64,000 nt of DNA, from assembly GCF_900107535.1 (NCBI RefSeq), contig NZ_FNRA01000013.1, positions 62,001 to 126,000 on the forward strand. Reading direction: 5' to 3'. Below are positions 1 through 8,864 of the stretch, piece after piece (position 1 is the first letter of the stretch; every line of letters begins with the position of its first letter). This stretch comes from Pedobacter hartonius (lineage in GTDB: Bacteria; Bacteroidota; Bacteroidia; Sphingobacteriales; Sphingobacteriaceae). Below the pieces are notes generated by a model. It was not told where the DNA came from, did no database searches, and saw nothing but the letters and a program-made list of their open reading frames with translations. The position numbers were made by a program, and so were the translations under genes.

Positions 1-625
1 CTGACGGGTCGCCCATATTGTCTGCGATCTGCTGCAGGTTTTCTTCGGCCTTCGCAATTTCATATTCGGGTACGTCTACTGCCTCCTTTAAAATTGACAG
101 CGCACGGATAGCCTCATACAATTCGAAATCTTTAGCCGAAAACATTGCTTTTGCCCCGATAGAACCAATATAACTCAGGTAACTGTTGTAATCTGCATCT
201 GCAATGATCGGTGCGTGGCCGGCCGATTCATGAATGATGTCCGGCGCCGGTGTATACTCAATGTGATTGATCTGCCGGATATCTGCGGCTATAACCAGTA
301 CACGGTAGGCCTGGTATTCCATAAAGGCTGCAGGGGGTATAAAACCATCAACAGTTACTGCACCCCAACCCAGTTTACCAAGATTGTTGTTCATCGTTTG
401 CAGGTCCGGAATATATTCAATGCTCAATCCTGCACGCTGCAGCCCTTTGATATAGGGATAATAAGCAACATCTTTCAGATAGCTGTAGTTCTGACGCATT
501 ACATAACGCCATACTGCCTGATCTACGGATGTATATTTTTCATAGTTCTGATCCACAATGAACTGCCTCAGATGCCTGGGCAATCCTGCTACCTGCGGAT
601 TATTAAAATTATTGAAATCGCTCAT
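1..625 (-). CDS. aromatic amino acid hydroxylase (phenylalanine-4-hydroxylase-like), 3' part outside window
   Basis: Only the first 208 codons are present; the gene runs off the left edge. Translation from the ATG at 625 reads MSDFNNFNNPQ. The motif TPAPDIIHESAGHAP lies at about residues 125-139 and corresponds to the iron-binding PDxxHExxGH signature of tetrahydropterin-dependent aromatic amino acid hydroxylases, with His132 and His137 as expected iron ligands. The third ligand (Glu) cannot be placed with confidence here. The motif form resembles the long hydroxylases of Bacteroidota rather than the short proteobacterial PhhA. The likely role is hydroxylation of phenylalanine to tyrosine in the cytosol. 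It follows the GtrA-like gene on the same strand with an 84 bp gap that holds a possible promoter. Confidence 0.82.
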   Translation of the reverse strand, partial: MSDFNNFNNPQVAGLPRHLRQFIVDQNYEKYTSVDQAVWRYVMRQNYSYLKDVAYYPYIKGLQRAGLSIEYIPDLQTMNNNLGKLGWGAVTVDGFIPPAAFMEYQAYRVLVIAADIRQINHIEYTPAPDIIHESAGHAPIIADADYNSYLSYIGSIGAKAMFSAKDFELYEAIRALSILKEAVDVPEYEIAKAEENLQQIADNMGDPS

Positions 626-647
626 AACCAATTTATATTTGTGCCCT

Positions 648-678
648 CTAAGATAAGCCTGCCGGCAGGATTTAGCAA
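648..678 (-). promoter_or_regulatory. possible promoter with internal palindrome
   Basis: On the minus strand TTG (678-676), a 20 nt spacer and TATCTTAG (655-648, seven of eight matches to TAnnTTTG) precede the hydroxylase ATG at 625. The spacer contains the perfect 12 bp palindrome CCTGCCGGCAGG (658-669), which could be an operator. Weak evidence only. Confidence 0.3.
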
Positions 679-709
679 GGAACGGGCTGCCCTTTTACTT
701 TACGGTGAT

Positions 710-1189
710 TTATTTTTTAAGCCTGAAAGAGAAGTGCGTTTGAATAAAATAACTGGCTAGTGCCAATACGATTGTCGTAATGAATTTAGAGATGGTTGGA
801 TAGAAGTGAAAAGTCTCCACCATGATCTTGATCATGGCAAAGTTGAGCATCATATTGGTGCTCACCACAATGCCATACCTGAATAGCTGTATCCGGCCTT
901 TAAGTTCAGATTTGGTAAATACGAGGTACTTGTTTAATGTAAAACCGATGATAAACGTTAAGGGAGCCTCAATGATCAGCGTTGCTACAGGGGCTGTAAT
1001 CATCTCCGGAGGAAAAGATAATATGATATCCTGCTGGTGGAGCACATAATTATAGATCAGAAAGTATAAAATGATTCCGCTGGCGGTATTCGTGCCACCA
1101 GAAACGATATACCTGAAGGTATGGATTGATAACCATCGTGAAAACGGCGGGTAAAAGAAATCAATAAATCTGAGGACGGCTTTTCGCAT
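710..1189 (-). CDS. GtrA-like family membrane protein
   Basis: A 159-residue polytopic membrane protein with about four hydrophobic segments, matching the size and layout of GtrA/DPMS1-like proteins, which help move polyprenyl-linked sugars or act with GT2 glycosyltransferases. The N-terminal part FRYIVSGGTNTASG has the usual GtrA glycine-rich entry to the first helix. I prefer the ATG at 1189 (MRKAVLRFIDFF), because the upstream ATG at 1222 adds only a non-conserved 11-residue extension. No glycosyltransferase partner is adjacent. Partner and substrate are unknown. Confidence 0.72.
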   Translation of the reverse strand: MRKAVLRFIDFFYPPFSRWLSIHTFRYIVSGGTNTASGIILYFLIYNYVLHQQDIILSFPPEMITAPVATLIIEAPLTFIIGFTLNKYLVFTKSELKGRIQLFRYGIVVSTNMMLNFAMIKIMVETFHFYPTISKFITTIVLALASYFIQTHFSFRLKK

Positions 1190-1261
1190 GTGTAATATCG
1201 GATATCCGGTAAAGGCCTGCAATTTAGGGATAGAATATCATTTCCCGAAATTATGAGGTGA

Positions 1262-1957
1262 TTACCGGGCAGCGGGTGCCGAAATAAAATCAATGACTGC
1301 ACAATACCTGTATCCCGGATGGGTTTTAATATTTACTCCTACAAGGCTCAGGTTGTATCCGGTTCCCAATATCGTTTTTCGGTGCCCTAAATCAGGCACA
1401 TTTTTATCCAGCAGCAGCATACATACGTTGGCCAATCCTTTTGAAAACCCAAAGGCCAGGTTTTCTGCCATTGCCCTTCGGGGATAAAATTTGGAGATCC
1501 TGTCCTTTACCGTTCTGCCATCACTGGAATTATGACCGGCCTTATTATTTTTGCTCAGGTCTTTTGCATGTTGCTGTGCAATCCAGGTGAGTGTTTCATC
1601 AGGACTAAACAGCGGCAGTCCTTTAATCTCCCGGAGATCCTGCTCCAGCCCCCGGTAGTATTTGTCCTTGCGGTTTACCTTCAGGTCGTCATAATTACTA
1701 TAGCGCTGCATATCTATATTGTAGGCATTGGCAAAATCCTGGAAGAATGTATTGAAAAATTTCTGTCCGTCTGTACGTGCGAGATTCATATAAAAGATGA
1801 TCTTTTTTTCTTCCTCGTTCAGATAATCAGTGTTTCTGGCGGTGTTAGCATTGTCGAGTTCTTCCTGGGTCCAGATATTATCGGAAGTGTAAGATTGTGC
1901 ATTTACATGGCCGAGACCAAAAAAAAGCAATAAGAAAGCAATGGGGATGAATTTCAT
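1262..1957 (-). CDS. secreted CAP (SCP/PR-1) domain protein
   Basis: 231 residues with a clear signal peptide (MKFIPIAFLLLFFGLGHVNA followed by Q). The mature part has CAP-superfamily features: AQQHAKDLSKNN, then GHNSSDGRTVKDRI, ENLAFGF, and a C-terminal LGHRKTILGTGYNLSLVGV segment, giving the paired His and the Glu of the CAP cavity. Bacterial CAP proteins are exported and of mostly unknown function. It is a single gene with a 150 bp gap to glyS that contains the glyS terminator. Confidence 0.82.
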   Translation of the reverse strand: MKFIPIAFLLLFFGLGHVNAQSYTSDNIWTQEELDNANTARNTDYLNEEEKKIIFYMNLARTDGQKFFNTFFQDFANAYNIDMQRYSNYDDLKVNRKDKYYRGLEQDLREIKGLPLFSPDETLTWIAQQHAKDLSKNNKAGHNSSDGRTVKDRISKFYPRRAMAENLAFGFSKGLANVCMLLLDKNVPDLGHRKTILGTGYNLSLVGVNIKTHPGYRYCAVIDFISAPAAR

Positions 1958-2054
1958 TTATGGTTAGCGTCGGTATCGGGTTTTAGATCTCTATCCCTCC
2001 ATAACAATAATAAGACCATTTGCTGCAGAAATAGTTTAATGGCTGTTCGTAAAC

Positions 2055-2086
2055 AAAAAGACCCGCCGGGTTTTGCCGGCAGGTCT
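2055..2086 (-). terminator. intrinsic terminator of glyS
   Basis: AGACC-C-GCCGG (2059-2069) pairs with CCGGC-A-GGTCT (2076-2086) around a 6 nt loop with one mismatch. On the minus strand the stem is followed by TTTTTG. It lies 23 bp after the glyS stop. Confidence 0.8.
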
Positions 2087-2108
2087 GTATTGTATATGAA
2101 CGCGTATC

Positions 2109-3596
2109 CTATGATTTCCTGAGCAGGTTTTTCCAGCTCACCCTGCTTTCGATCAGCTCATTCAGCGCCGAAATTTCTACTCTTTGCTGCTCCATGCTGT
2201 CACGGTGGCGGATCGTTACGGTATTGTCTTCCAGCGTCTGGTGATCAATGGTGATGCAGAATGGTGTTCCTATTGCGTCCTGTCTGCGGTAGCGTTTTCC
2301 GATAGAGTCTTTCTCTTCATAAACCACATTATAATCCAGCATCAGGTCATCCATGATTGCCTGTGCTTTCTCCGGCAGGCCGTCCTTTTTCGTCAATGGC
2401 AGGATCGCTGCTTTGATCGGTGCCAGGCAAGGGTGTAAATGAAGAACAATACGGCTATCTGTTTTTTCGCCCTCGCTCAGGTCCTGCTCTTCAAAAGCAT
2501 TGATCATGGTAAGGAGGAACATACGGTCCAGGCCGATCGATGTTTCAATGACGTAAGGGATATAATTTCCATAAGGCTTGCCATCTTCATTCAGGTCATT
2601 GTCAAAATATTGCATTTTCCTGCCTGAGAACTCCTGGTGCTGCGTTAAATCGAAGTTGGTGCGGCTGTGTATACCTTCAACTTCTTTAAATCCGAACGGG
2701 AACTCAAATTCAATATCAACTGCTGCATTGGCATAGTGCGCCAGTTTCGCATGGTCATGGTATTTATATTTTGCAGGATCTGTTCCTAAAGCTGTATGCC
2801 ATTTCAGACGGGCTTCCTTCCAGTAAGCATACCACTTCATTTCTTCACCGGGGCGGACAAAGAACTGCATTTCCATCTGTTCAAATTCGCGCATACGCAT
2901 AATGAACTGACGGGCAATCACTTCATTCCTGAAAGCCTTGCCGATCTGTGCAATCCCAAAGGGGATCTTCATCCTTCCCGATTTCTGTACATTCAGAAAG
3001 TTTACGAAGATACCCTGTGCCGTTTCCGGGCGAAGGTAAACTTCTTCGGCACCTTCCGCCATGGCACCAAACTGGGTGCTGAACATCAGGTTAAACTGGC
3101 GTACATCGGTCCAGTTTTTTGTACCGCTTACAGGACAAGCGATCTCATGCTCCTCGATTAGTTCTTTAAGCCGGGGAAGGTTCTCCGCTTTAAGTGCTTC
3201 ATCCATATCGGCCTGAAGTTTTGCTGCTTTATCTGTTTTTCCGTCTTTTTCATAACGGGCAATTTTATCTTCTAATAACTGATCGGCACGGTAACGTTTT
3301 TTCGAATCTTTATTATCGATCATAGGGTCACTAAACCCGTCTACGTGGCCGCTGGCTTTCCATACTTTAGGGTGCATAAATATTGCAGAGTCAATCCCTA
3401 CGATGTTTTCATGCATTTGTACCATAGATTTCCACCAGTAGGTTTTGATGTTGTTTTTTAATTCGGCGCCCATTTGACCGTAGTCATACACGGCACTTAA
3501 TCCATCATAAATTTCGCTGCTTTGAAATACGAAACCGTATTCTTTAGCGTGGGAGATCACATTTTTAAATTGTTCGTCGTTATTCGTTTTGGCCAT
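2109..3596 (-). CDS. glyS: glycine--tRNA ligase (single-chain, dimeric type)
   Basis: 495 residues, the usual length for the alpha2 class II glycyl-tRNA synthetase of Bacteroidota (the GlyQS/eukaryote-like type, not the alpha2beta2 enzyme). Class II features are visible: the substrate loop TAQGIFVNFLNV, motif 2 beginning AFRNEVIARQF, motif 3 as ETSIGLDRMFLL, and a C-terminal anticodon-binding domain from about residue 390 (RIVLHLHPCLAPIKAAILPL). It attaches glycine to tRNA-Gly in the cytosol. A TATCTTTG box ends 7 nt before the ATG, so the transcript may be nearly leaderless. It is divergent from gldA. Confidence 0.97.
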   Translation of the reverse strand: MAKTNNDEQFKNVISHAKEYGFVFQSSEIYDGLSAVYDYGQMGAELKNNIKTYWWKSMVQMHENIVGIDSAIFMHPKVWKASGHVDGFSDPMIDNKDSKKRYRADQLLEDKIARYEKDGKTDKAAKLQADMDEALKAENLPRLKELIEEHEIACPVSGTKNWTDVRQFNLMFSTQFGAMAEGAEEVYLRPETAQGIFVNFLNVQKSGRMKIPFGIAQIGKAFRNEVIARQFIMRMREFEQMEMQFFVRPGEEMKWYAYWKEARLKWHTALGTDPAKYKYHDHAKLAHYANAAVDIEFEFPFGFKEVEGIHSRTNFDLTQHQEFSGRKMQYFDNDLNEDGKPYGNYIPYVIETSIGLDRMFLLTMINAFEEQDLSEGEKTDSRIVLHLHPCLAPIKAAILPLTKKDGLPEKAQAIMDDLMLDYNVVYEEKDSIGKRYRRQDAIGTPFCITIDHQTLEDNTVTIRHRDSMEQQRVEISALNELIESRVSWKNLLRKS

Positions 3597-3603
3597 AATA
3601 CTG

Positions 3604-3611
3604 CAAAGATA
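3604..3611 (-). promoter_or_regulatory. -7 promoter box for glyS
   Basis: TATCTTTG on the minus strand matches the Bacteroidota TAnnTTTG consensus exactly and ends 7 nt before the glyS ATG. No good -33 TTG is seen. Confidence 0.6.
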
Positions 3612-3655
3612 GAAAGTTGAGGGTAATTTTGACCGAATAAGTAAGGACTAATTAT

Positions 3656-3663
3656 TACTTTTG
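3656..3663 (+). promoter_or_regulatory. -7 promoter box for gldA
   Basis: TACTTTTG matches TAnnTTTG 58 nt before the gldA start. A TTTG at 3628-3631 could be the -33 element, though its spacing is long. Confidence 0.5.
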
Positions 3664-3721
3664 AAAGGGATAGCGGTTAAAAAGGCTTTTTCCATATCAG
3701 GACAGATTATAAATTCAGGCA

Positions 3722-4429
3722 TTGAGTATACAGGTAGAAGGTTTATCTAAAACGTACGGTCAGCAAAAGGCTGTCGACAATATCAGTTTTAAAGCCGTTC
3801 CCGGCAAAGTACTGGGCTTTTTAGGCCCGAATGGCGCGGGTAAGTCTACTACAATGCGGATGCTGACAGGTTACCTGAAGCCAACGGCCGGCAGTGCGAG
3901 CCTTGGTGGCTTTGACACACAGCGCCAGAGTCTGGAGATGAGACGCATTCTCGGGTACCTCCCCGAAAACACACCCTTGTACACAGATATGTATGTCCGC
4001 GAATTCCTGACCTTTATTGCTGACACCTATCAGCTGGAAAAACCGGGCATTAAAGTAAAGGAAGTGATAGGCCGGGTGGGGCTTGGCGACGAGCAGCACA
4101 AGAAGATTTCCATGTTGAGCAAAGGATACAAACAACGGGTAGGCCTTGCACAGGCAATCATCCATGATCCCCGTATACTGATCCTTGATGAACCTACCAC
4201 AGGACTGGATCCCAATCAGCTGACAGATATCCGCGAGCTGATCAGAAACCTCGGTAAAGATAAAACTGTGATATTGTCTACGCATATCATGCAGGAAGTA
4301 GAGGCTTTATGCGACCAGGTAGTGATCATTAACAAGGGAAAGATCGTAGCTGATTCTTTACTTAATGAACTTAAAACCAAACATCATACTGACTCTTTGG
4401 AGGAAATATTCAGGAGTTTAACAAACTGA
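3722..4429 (+). CDS. gldA: gliding-motility-type ABC transporter ATP-binding subunit GldA
   Basis: 235 residues with a complete ABC ATPase set: Walker A GPNGAGKST near residue 40, signature LSKGYKQRVG, Walker B ILILDEPTTGLDP, and the switch His in STHIMQEVEAL. Together with gldF and gldG just downstream it forms the GldAFG ABC transporter known from Flavobacterium gliding and type IX secretion-related work. The start is TTG at 3722: an in-frame TAA lies only 12 bp upstream and no ATG comes before the conserved SIQVEGLSKTYG beginning. Many non-gliding Sphingobacteriaceae keep these genes, so motility is not proven by their presence. Confidence 0.88.
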   Translation: MSIQVEGLSKTYGQQKAVDNISFKAVPGKVLGFLGPNGAGKSTTMRMLTGYLKPTAGSASLGGFDTQRQSLEMRRILGYLPENTPLYTDMYVREFLTFIADTYQLEKPGIKVKEVIGRVGLGDEQHKKISMLSKGYKQRVGLAQAIIHDPRILILDEPTTGLDPNQLTDIRELIRNLGKDKTVILSTHIMQEVEALCDQVVIINKGKIVADSLLNELKTKHHTDSLEEIFRSLTN

Positions 4430-4524
4430 TACATAGTATTTTGTTGAACAACTCTCATCTTTGGCCAACTTTTTGTTTAGGTATTTACGGGAGAGAAATC
4501 CCGCTAACTAAATAAAAAACAATT

Positions 4525-5097
4525 ATGAAAAAGTTATTTTTACTAACCGCAATCGCCGGAATATTTGCATTCTCAAATGTTTCTGCACAGACGAAAGATC
4601 CTGCAATGACTGGCTCCAAAATCGGAATCGGTGCAGAATTTGCCTTCCCTACAGGTAACTTTGGTGACGCTTACAAATTGGGATATGGAGGAACTTTACA
4701 GTTCCAGACGCCAATCATAGAAAAATTGAATTTTACCGCGTCTGCGGGTTATCTTACCTTTAGAGGTGAAGATATCGCCACTGTTGGGGGAGTAACATTT
4801 AGAAATGCAGATCTAAACGTAATACCAGTAAAAGCAGGTATCAACTATTTTCTGGCAGAAAACATTTATGTAGGTGGTGAGCTGGGTGCTGCCTTCGGTA
4901 CCGGTGATAATTCAAAAACCTCATTCGCCTATACTCCGCATATTGGAGTTGAATTTCCGGTATCTGACAAAGGATCTATCGATCTGAGCGCAAGATACGA
5001 AGAATGGTCAACCAACTATGATGGGCCGGGTAACACCAACTTTAACTTCAAATCGAGATTTGTTGGGTTAAGACTGGCATATAACTTCGGTTTATAA
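4525..5097 (+). CDS. outer-membrane beta-barrel (porin family) protein
   Basis: 190 residues with a signal peptide (MKKLFLLTAIAGIFAFSNVSA, then Q). The mature part alternates hydrophobic and polar residues in short strands rich in Gly and aromatics, contains GAEFAFPTGNFGDAYKLGYG, and ends in FVGLRLAYNFGL, a typical aromatic-ended outer-membrane strand. This fits a small eight-stranded barrel of the OMP_b-brl type. It lies between gldA and gldF and has its own strong terminator, so it is probably transcribed separately. Function unknown. Confidence 0.8.
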   Translation: MKKLFLLTAIAGIFAFSNVSAQTKDPAMTGSKIGIGAEFAFPTGNFGDAYKLGYGGTLQFQTPIIEKLNFTASAGYLTFRGEDIATVGGVTFRNADLNVIPVKAGINYFLAENIYVGGELGAAFGTGDNSKTSFAYTPHIGVEFPVSDKGSIDLSARYEEWSTNYDGPGNTNFNFKSRFVGLRLAYNFGL

Positions 5098-5120
5098 CCA
5101 ACTAACTTAGAATAGTGAAA

Positions 5121-5151
5121 GGCAGCCTGTATTCCAGGCTGCTTTTTTTTT
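5121..5151 (+). terminator. intrinsic terminator after the beta-barrel gene
   Basis: GCAGCCTG (5122-5129) and CAGGCTGC (5135-5142) form a perfect 8 bp stem with a TATTC loop, followed by nine T residues. Confidence 0.9.
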
Positions 5152-5222
5152 GCTGTTTTGCGAATAGAGAATGGTTTCATTTTCCCCTAAATTATCTAAC
5201 TTCGGCATCATTATCATTTTTC

Positions 5223-5951
5223 ATGTACGCAGTATTTAAACGCGAATTATTCAGTTTATTGAATTCAATGATGGCATACATCACCATTGGTGTCTTCTTA
5301 CTAGTCTCCGGATTACTCCTCTGGTTTTTCCCCGATACCTCTATCCTGGAATACGGTTATGCTGAACTCAATGGTTTTTTTAGTCTCGCGCCGTTCCTGT
5401 TTATATTCTTAGTTCCAGCGCTCACCATGCGGTCATTTGCCGAAGAACGCAGGGAGGGGACGTATGTTTTACTGGCAAGCAGGCCATTAACAGACTGGCA
5501 GATCATCCTGGCAAAATATTTTGCCTGCCTTACCCTGATCATATTTGCCTTGATCCCTACCTTATTGTATTATTATTCCATTATGCAGCTGGGCATGCCG
5601 AAAGGCAATATTGACGGAGGCGCGGTTGCAGGTTCCTACATCGGGCTATTACTGCTTGGTGGCGCATTTGCTGCAATAGGTATCTTTGCTTCATCCCTTA
5701 CCAAAAACCAGGTCATTGCTTTTGCCCTTGCTGTGTTTCTGTCGTTTATCGCCTACAGCGGATTTGACGCATTGGGCAAGATCTTCGCCCCGGGTATTCC
5801 GGAAGATATTTTTGTATGGCTCAGTGTGAACGAACATTTTCAATCGATGAGCCGGGGAGTACTGGACACGCGGGACCTTGTATATTTTATTACTTTCATG
5901 TTATTGTTCCTGGGGATGACTAAGCTGGTGATCGGGGGTAGGAAATGGTAA
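5223..5951 (+). CDS. gldF: gliding-motility-type ABC transporter permease GldF
   Basis: 242 residues from the ATG at 5223 (MYAVFKRELFSLLNS). Upstream in-frame codons overlap the preceding terminator and are unlikely to be used. Six hydrophobic segments are visible, with the conserved RSFAEERREGTYVLLASRPLTDW coupling segment between the second and third, typical of ABC-2 type permeases and of GldF. The 3' end overlaps the gldG start codon (ATGGTAA), so the two are translationally coupled. It is predicted to be the inner-membrane subunit energised by GldA. Confidence 0.88.
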   Translation: MYAVFKRELFSLLNSMMAYITIGVFLLVSGLLLWFFPDTSILEYGYAELNGFFSLAPFLFIFLVPALTMRSFAEERREGTYVLLASRPLTDWQIILAKYFACLTLIIFALIPTLLYYYSIMQLGMPKGNIDGGAVAGSYIGLLLLGGAFAAIGIFASSLTKNQVIAFALAVFLSFIAYSGFDALGKIFAPGIPEDIFVWLSVNEHFQSMSRGVLDTRDLVYFITFMLLFLGMTKLVIGGRKW

Positions 5952-7636
5952 ATGCGGGAAATAACAAATGGCTGAAGCCAATCCTTTTCATCATTGTATT
6001 GGCGGGGCTGAATATCGCCGCCCGGTATAGCTATACACGTTTTGATTTTACCCTTGAAAAGAGGTTTACATTACATCCAAAATCGAAGGCTGTCCTGGCT
6101 AAGGCCGATCAGCAAATTACGGTTACTGTATTTTTAGATGGAACCCTTCCGGCAGCATTTAAAAGGCTTAAAAATGCAACATCGGATTTGCTGAACGACT
6201 ATAAGGCAAACTCAGCGGTGAAGATCAAAGTTGTTTTTACAGATCCCCTCAATGGGCTGGACCAGCAGGCGCAGGACACCGTTTTACAAAACCTGTATGC
6301 TAAAGGCATAGAGCCAACCAGTCTGAATATCAAAAATGATGCTGGCTTTACCCAAAAGACAGTTTTTCCGATGGCCATCGTACAGGCAGGAGACAGGCAG
6401 GTTCCTGTTAAGCTTCTACAAAATCTTGATGCCGCGGGGAACTATGAACAAAACATCAATAACTCTATCCAGAACCTGGAATACGTTTTCACTTCGGCAA
6501 TTAAAAAAGTCAGTACGGGTGAAAACCCAAGGATCGGATTTACCGAAGGCAATGGAGAGCCTGCCGATCCTTATCTGAGCGATGCGATCAAATCCCTTTC
6601 TGACAGTTATGAGGTGGGGAGGGTAGACCTGAACCTGATCAGCAGGCAGGGGCTGGATAAATTGAAGGTGCTGTTTATCACTAAACCCCAGAAAGAATTT
6701 TCTGAAGCCCTGAAGTATAAGATCAATTATTTTGTAATGAATGGAGGCAGGATCGTATGGAGCCTGGACCAGGTCAGTGCAGACCTGGATAGCCTGAAAG
6801 GCAAAGGGCAGCAGCTGGCCTTTAATAACAAGCTGAACCTGGATGATATGCTCTTTATGTATGGGGCAAGGATAAATTATAACCTGGTGGCCGATCTGAA
6901 CTGTGCTGAAATACCGCTGGCCATGGGTGGCGGCGGCGGACAGCAGCGTGATATCCAAATGGCACCATGGGTATATTATCCTGTGCTGATTCCGCAGGCT
7001 TCCGTCAGCCTGGTAAAAAATATTGACGGGATACGTACGGAATTTCTGAGTACTGTAGACACCATCGGAGTAAAGGGGGTTCGCAAAACATTCATCCTGC
7101 AGACATCGCCATACCATATAGAACACAATACACCAGAGGTATTATCCTTACAGACTATTGCTGAGGCACCGGACCAGCGTTTGTATCTGCACCCGCCAAA
7201 AAATGCAGCCGTATTGCTGGAAGGATCATTTCCTTCAGTGTTCCTGAACCGGCAGGTCCCGGCCGGAATTACCGAAGATTTCAGCAGCGGAGCACTTAGC
7301 AAACCTACCAAAATGATCGTCATCGGAGACGGTGATATCTTCAGAAATCAGGTGAGCGGACGTGACGGTTCCGTTTTTCCTCTGGGATTTGACCGTTATA
7401 CACAAAGAAATTTCGGAAATAAGGCCCTCCTTTTAAATATTGCAGATTACTTGTCTTCAGATGATAATCTGATTGATTTGCGAAATAAAGAGGTCAGGGT
7501 GAGGCTACTGGATAAACAATTACTGCGGGCACAGAAGTCTGAATGGCAGCTGATCAATCTGATTCTGCCCTTATTACTGTTAATATTGTTCGCAATTTTT
7601 CAACATTATTACCGCAAGTATAAGTATGCAAGGTAA
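5945..7636 (+). CDS. gldG: gliding-motility-type ABC transporter substrate-binding protein GldG
   Basis: 563 residues. One transmembrane helix lies near residues 9-25 (KPILFIIVLAGLNIAAR), followed by a large extracytoplasmic domain with the DUF-type ABC auxiliary fold (RFDFTLEKRFTLHPKSK, IGFTEGNGEP, NGGRIVWSLDQV), and a second helix near the C-terminus (LINLILPLLLLILFAIFQ) followed by a basic tail. This two-anchor layout is that of GldG. It overlaps gldF by 7 bp and is followed by dnaN after only 35 bp, although dnaN has its own promoter box. Confidence 0.88.
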   Translation: MVNAGNNKWLKPILFIIVLAGLNIAARYSYTRFDFTLEKRFTLHPKSKAVLAKADQQITVTVFLDGTLPAAFKRLKNATSDLLNDYKANSAVKIKVVFTDPLNGLDQQAQDTVLQNLYAKGIEPTSLNIKNDAGFTQKTVFPMAIVQAGDRQVPVKLLQNLDAAGNYEQNINNSIQNLEYVFTSAIKKVSTGENPRIGFTEGNGEPADPYLSDAIKSLSDSYEVGRVDLNLISRQGLDKLKVLFITKPQKEFSEALKYKINYFVMNGGRIVWSLDQVSADLDSLKGKGQQLAFNNKLNLDDMLFMYGARINYNLVADLNCAEIPLAMGGGGGQQRDIQMAPWVYYPVLIPQASVSLVKNIDGIRTEFLSTVDTIGVKGVRKTFILQTSPYHIEHNTPEVLSLQTIAEAPDQRLYLHPPKNAAVLLEGSFPSVFLNRQVPAGITEDFSSGALSKPTKMIVIGDGDIFRNQVSGRDGSVFPLGFDRYTQRNFGNKALLLNIADYLSSDDNLIDLRNKEVRVRLLDKQLLRAQKSEWQLINLILPLLLLILFAIFQHYYRKYKYAR

Positions 7637-7642
7637 TTTTTA

Positions 7643-7650
7643 TATTTTTG
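7643..7650 (+). promoter_or_regulatory. -7 promoter box for dnaN
   Basis: TATTTTTG matches TAnnTTTG and ends 21 nt before the dnaN ATG. It suggests transcription independent of gldFG. Confidence 0.45.
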
Positions 7651-7671
7651 AGAATTGACCAGATCATAATT

Positions 7672-8796
7672 ATGAGATTTATTGTATCCACATCAACACT
7701 TTTAAAACATTTACAAACAGTTAATGGTGCCTCAAGCAGCAGTACTGTTTTGCCGATACTGGAAAATTTCCTTTTCGAGATTAAAGATGGTAGCCTGACT
7801 ATTTCTGCAACTGATCTGCAGACCAGTATGACCACATCTTTACCAGTGGAGTCAAAAGAGGGCGGAAAAGTAGCTGTACCGGCAAGGATCTTATTAGATA
7901 CTTTAAAAACACTTCCTGATCAGCCGATTTCATTCAATATTGATGATACTTCATTTTCAATAGAGATCAGCGCAGGTGATGGAAAGTATAAGCTGAGTGG
8001 TGAAAATGGAGATGATTTTCCTAAGATCCCTACAGTGGAAAATGCCTCTTCGGTAAACCTTCCTGCCTCGGTGTTAACAGAAGCGATCACCAAAACCATC
8101 TTTGCGGTAAGCAGTGACGAACTCAGACCGGCAATGACAGGCGTTTTTTGCCAGTTATCTGATCAGTTTATCACCTTTGTGGCTACTGATGCACATAAAC
8201 TGGTAAGATACAGGCGTATGGACAGCAAGGCTGATAAGACAGCTTCATTCATCCTGCCAAAAAAAGCACTGACTTTACTGAAAGCAGCTTTGCCTTCAAC
8301 TGATATCAATGTTTCTGTAGATTATAATGCTACCAGCGCATTCTTTAAATTTGAGAATATCAACCTGGTTTGCCGTTTAATTGATGAGCGTTATCCTGAT
8401 TATGAAGCAGTAATTCCTGCGAACAATCCCAATAAACTGATTATAGACCGGGCCCTGTTCCTGAATACTTTACGCCGTGTGGTTATTTTTGCCAATAAAA
8501 CTACCCACCAGGTAAGATTAAAAATCAACGGAAGTGAATTAAACATATCTTCTGAAGACCTGGATTTTGCGAATGAAGCGCATGAGCGCTTAAGTTGCCA
8601 GTATGAAGGTGAAGACCTTGAAATTGGCTTTAATGCACGTTTCCTGATCGAAATGCTGAGTAACCTGGGAGGCGAGGAAGTAACACTGGAACTTTCTACA
8701 CCAAACCGTGCAGGATTACTGATCCCTCAGACGAATGATGAAAATGAAGATGTTCTGATGCTGGTCATGCCTGTCATGCTGAATAACTATAACTAA
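7672..8796 (+). CDS. dnaN: DNA polymerase III subunit beta (sliding clamp)
   Basis: 374 residues, the normal size, starting MRFIVSTSTLLKHLQTVNGA at the ATG at 7672; a longer in-frame start at 7648 lies inside the promoter region and adds a non-conserved extension. The three clamp domains can be followed: LPILENFLFEI in domain I, RPAMTGVFCQLSDQFITFVATDAHKLV in domain II, and the C-terminal QTNDENEDVLMLVMPVMLNNY in domain III. The ring tethers replicative polymerase to DNA. dnaA and an origin are not in this window. Confidence 0.97.
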   Translation: MRFIVSTSTLLKHLQTVNGASSSSTVLPILENFLFEIKDGSLTISATDLQTSMTTSLPVESKEGGKVAVPARILLDTLKTLPDQPISFNIDDTSFSIEISAGDGKYKLSGENGDDFPKIPTVENASSVNLPASVLTEAITKTIFAVSSDELRPAMTGVFCQLSDQFITFVATDAHKLVRYRRMDSKADKTASFILPKKALTLLKAALPSTDINVSVDYNATSAFFKFENINLVCRLIDERYPDYEAVIPANNPNKLIIDRALFLNTLRRVVIFANKTTHQVRLKINGSELNISSEDLDFANEAHERLSCQYEGEDLEIGFNARFLIEMLSNLGGEEVTLELSTPNRAGLLIPQTNDENEDVLMLVMPVMLNNYN

Positions 8797-8816
8797 AAAA
8801 AAAGATACTACCTTTG

Positions 8817-8864
8817 AACGTCATTATGCAAGACTCCATTATTCTTTCGTAATGACGTTTTTTT
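8817..8864 (+). terminator. terminator of dnaN
   Basis: AACGTCATTA (8817-8826) pairs with TAATGACGTT (8850-8859) around a 23 nt loop and runs into a tract of T residues (to 8864). The stem is 10 bp and perfect. Confidence 0.65.

Noticed and set aside
215-760. Plus-strand open frame over the hydroxylase start
   Set aside because: The minus-strand frame contains the hydroxylase signature PDIIHESAGH; the plus-strand frame is a shadow.
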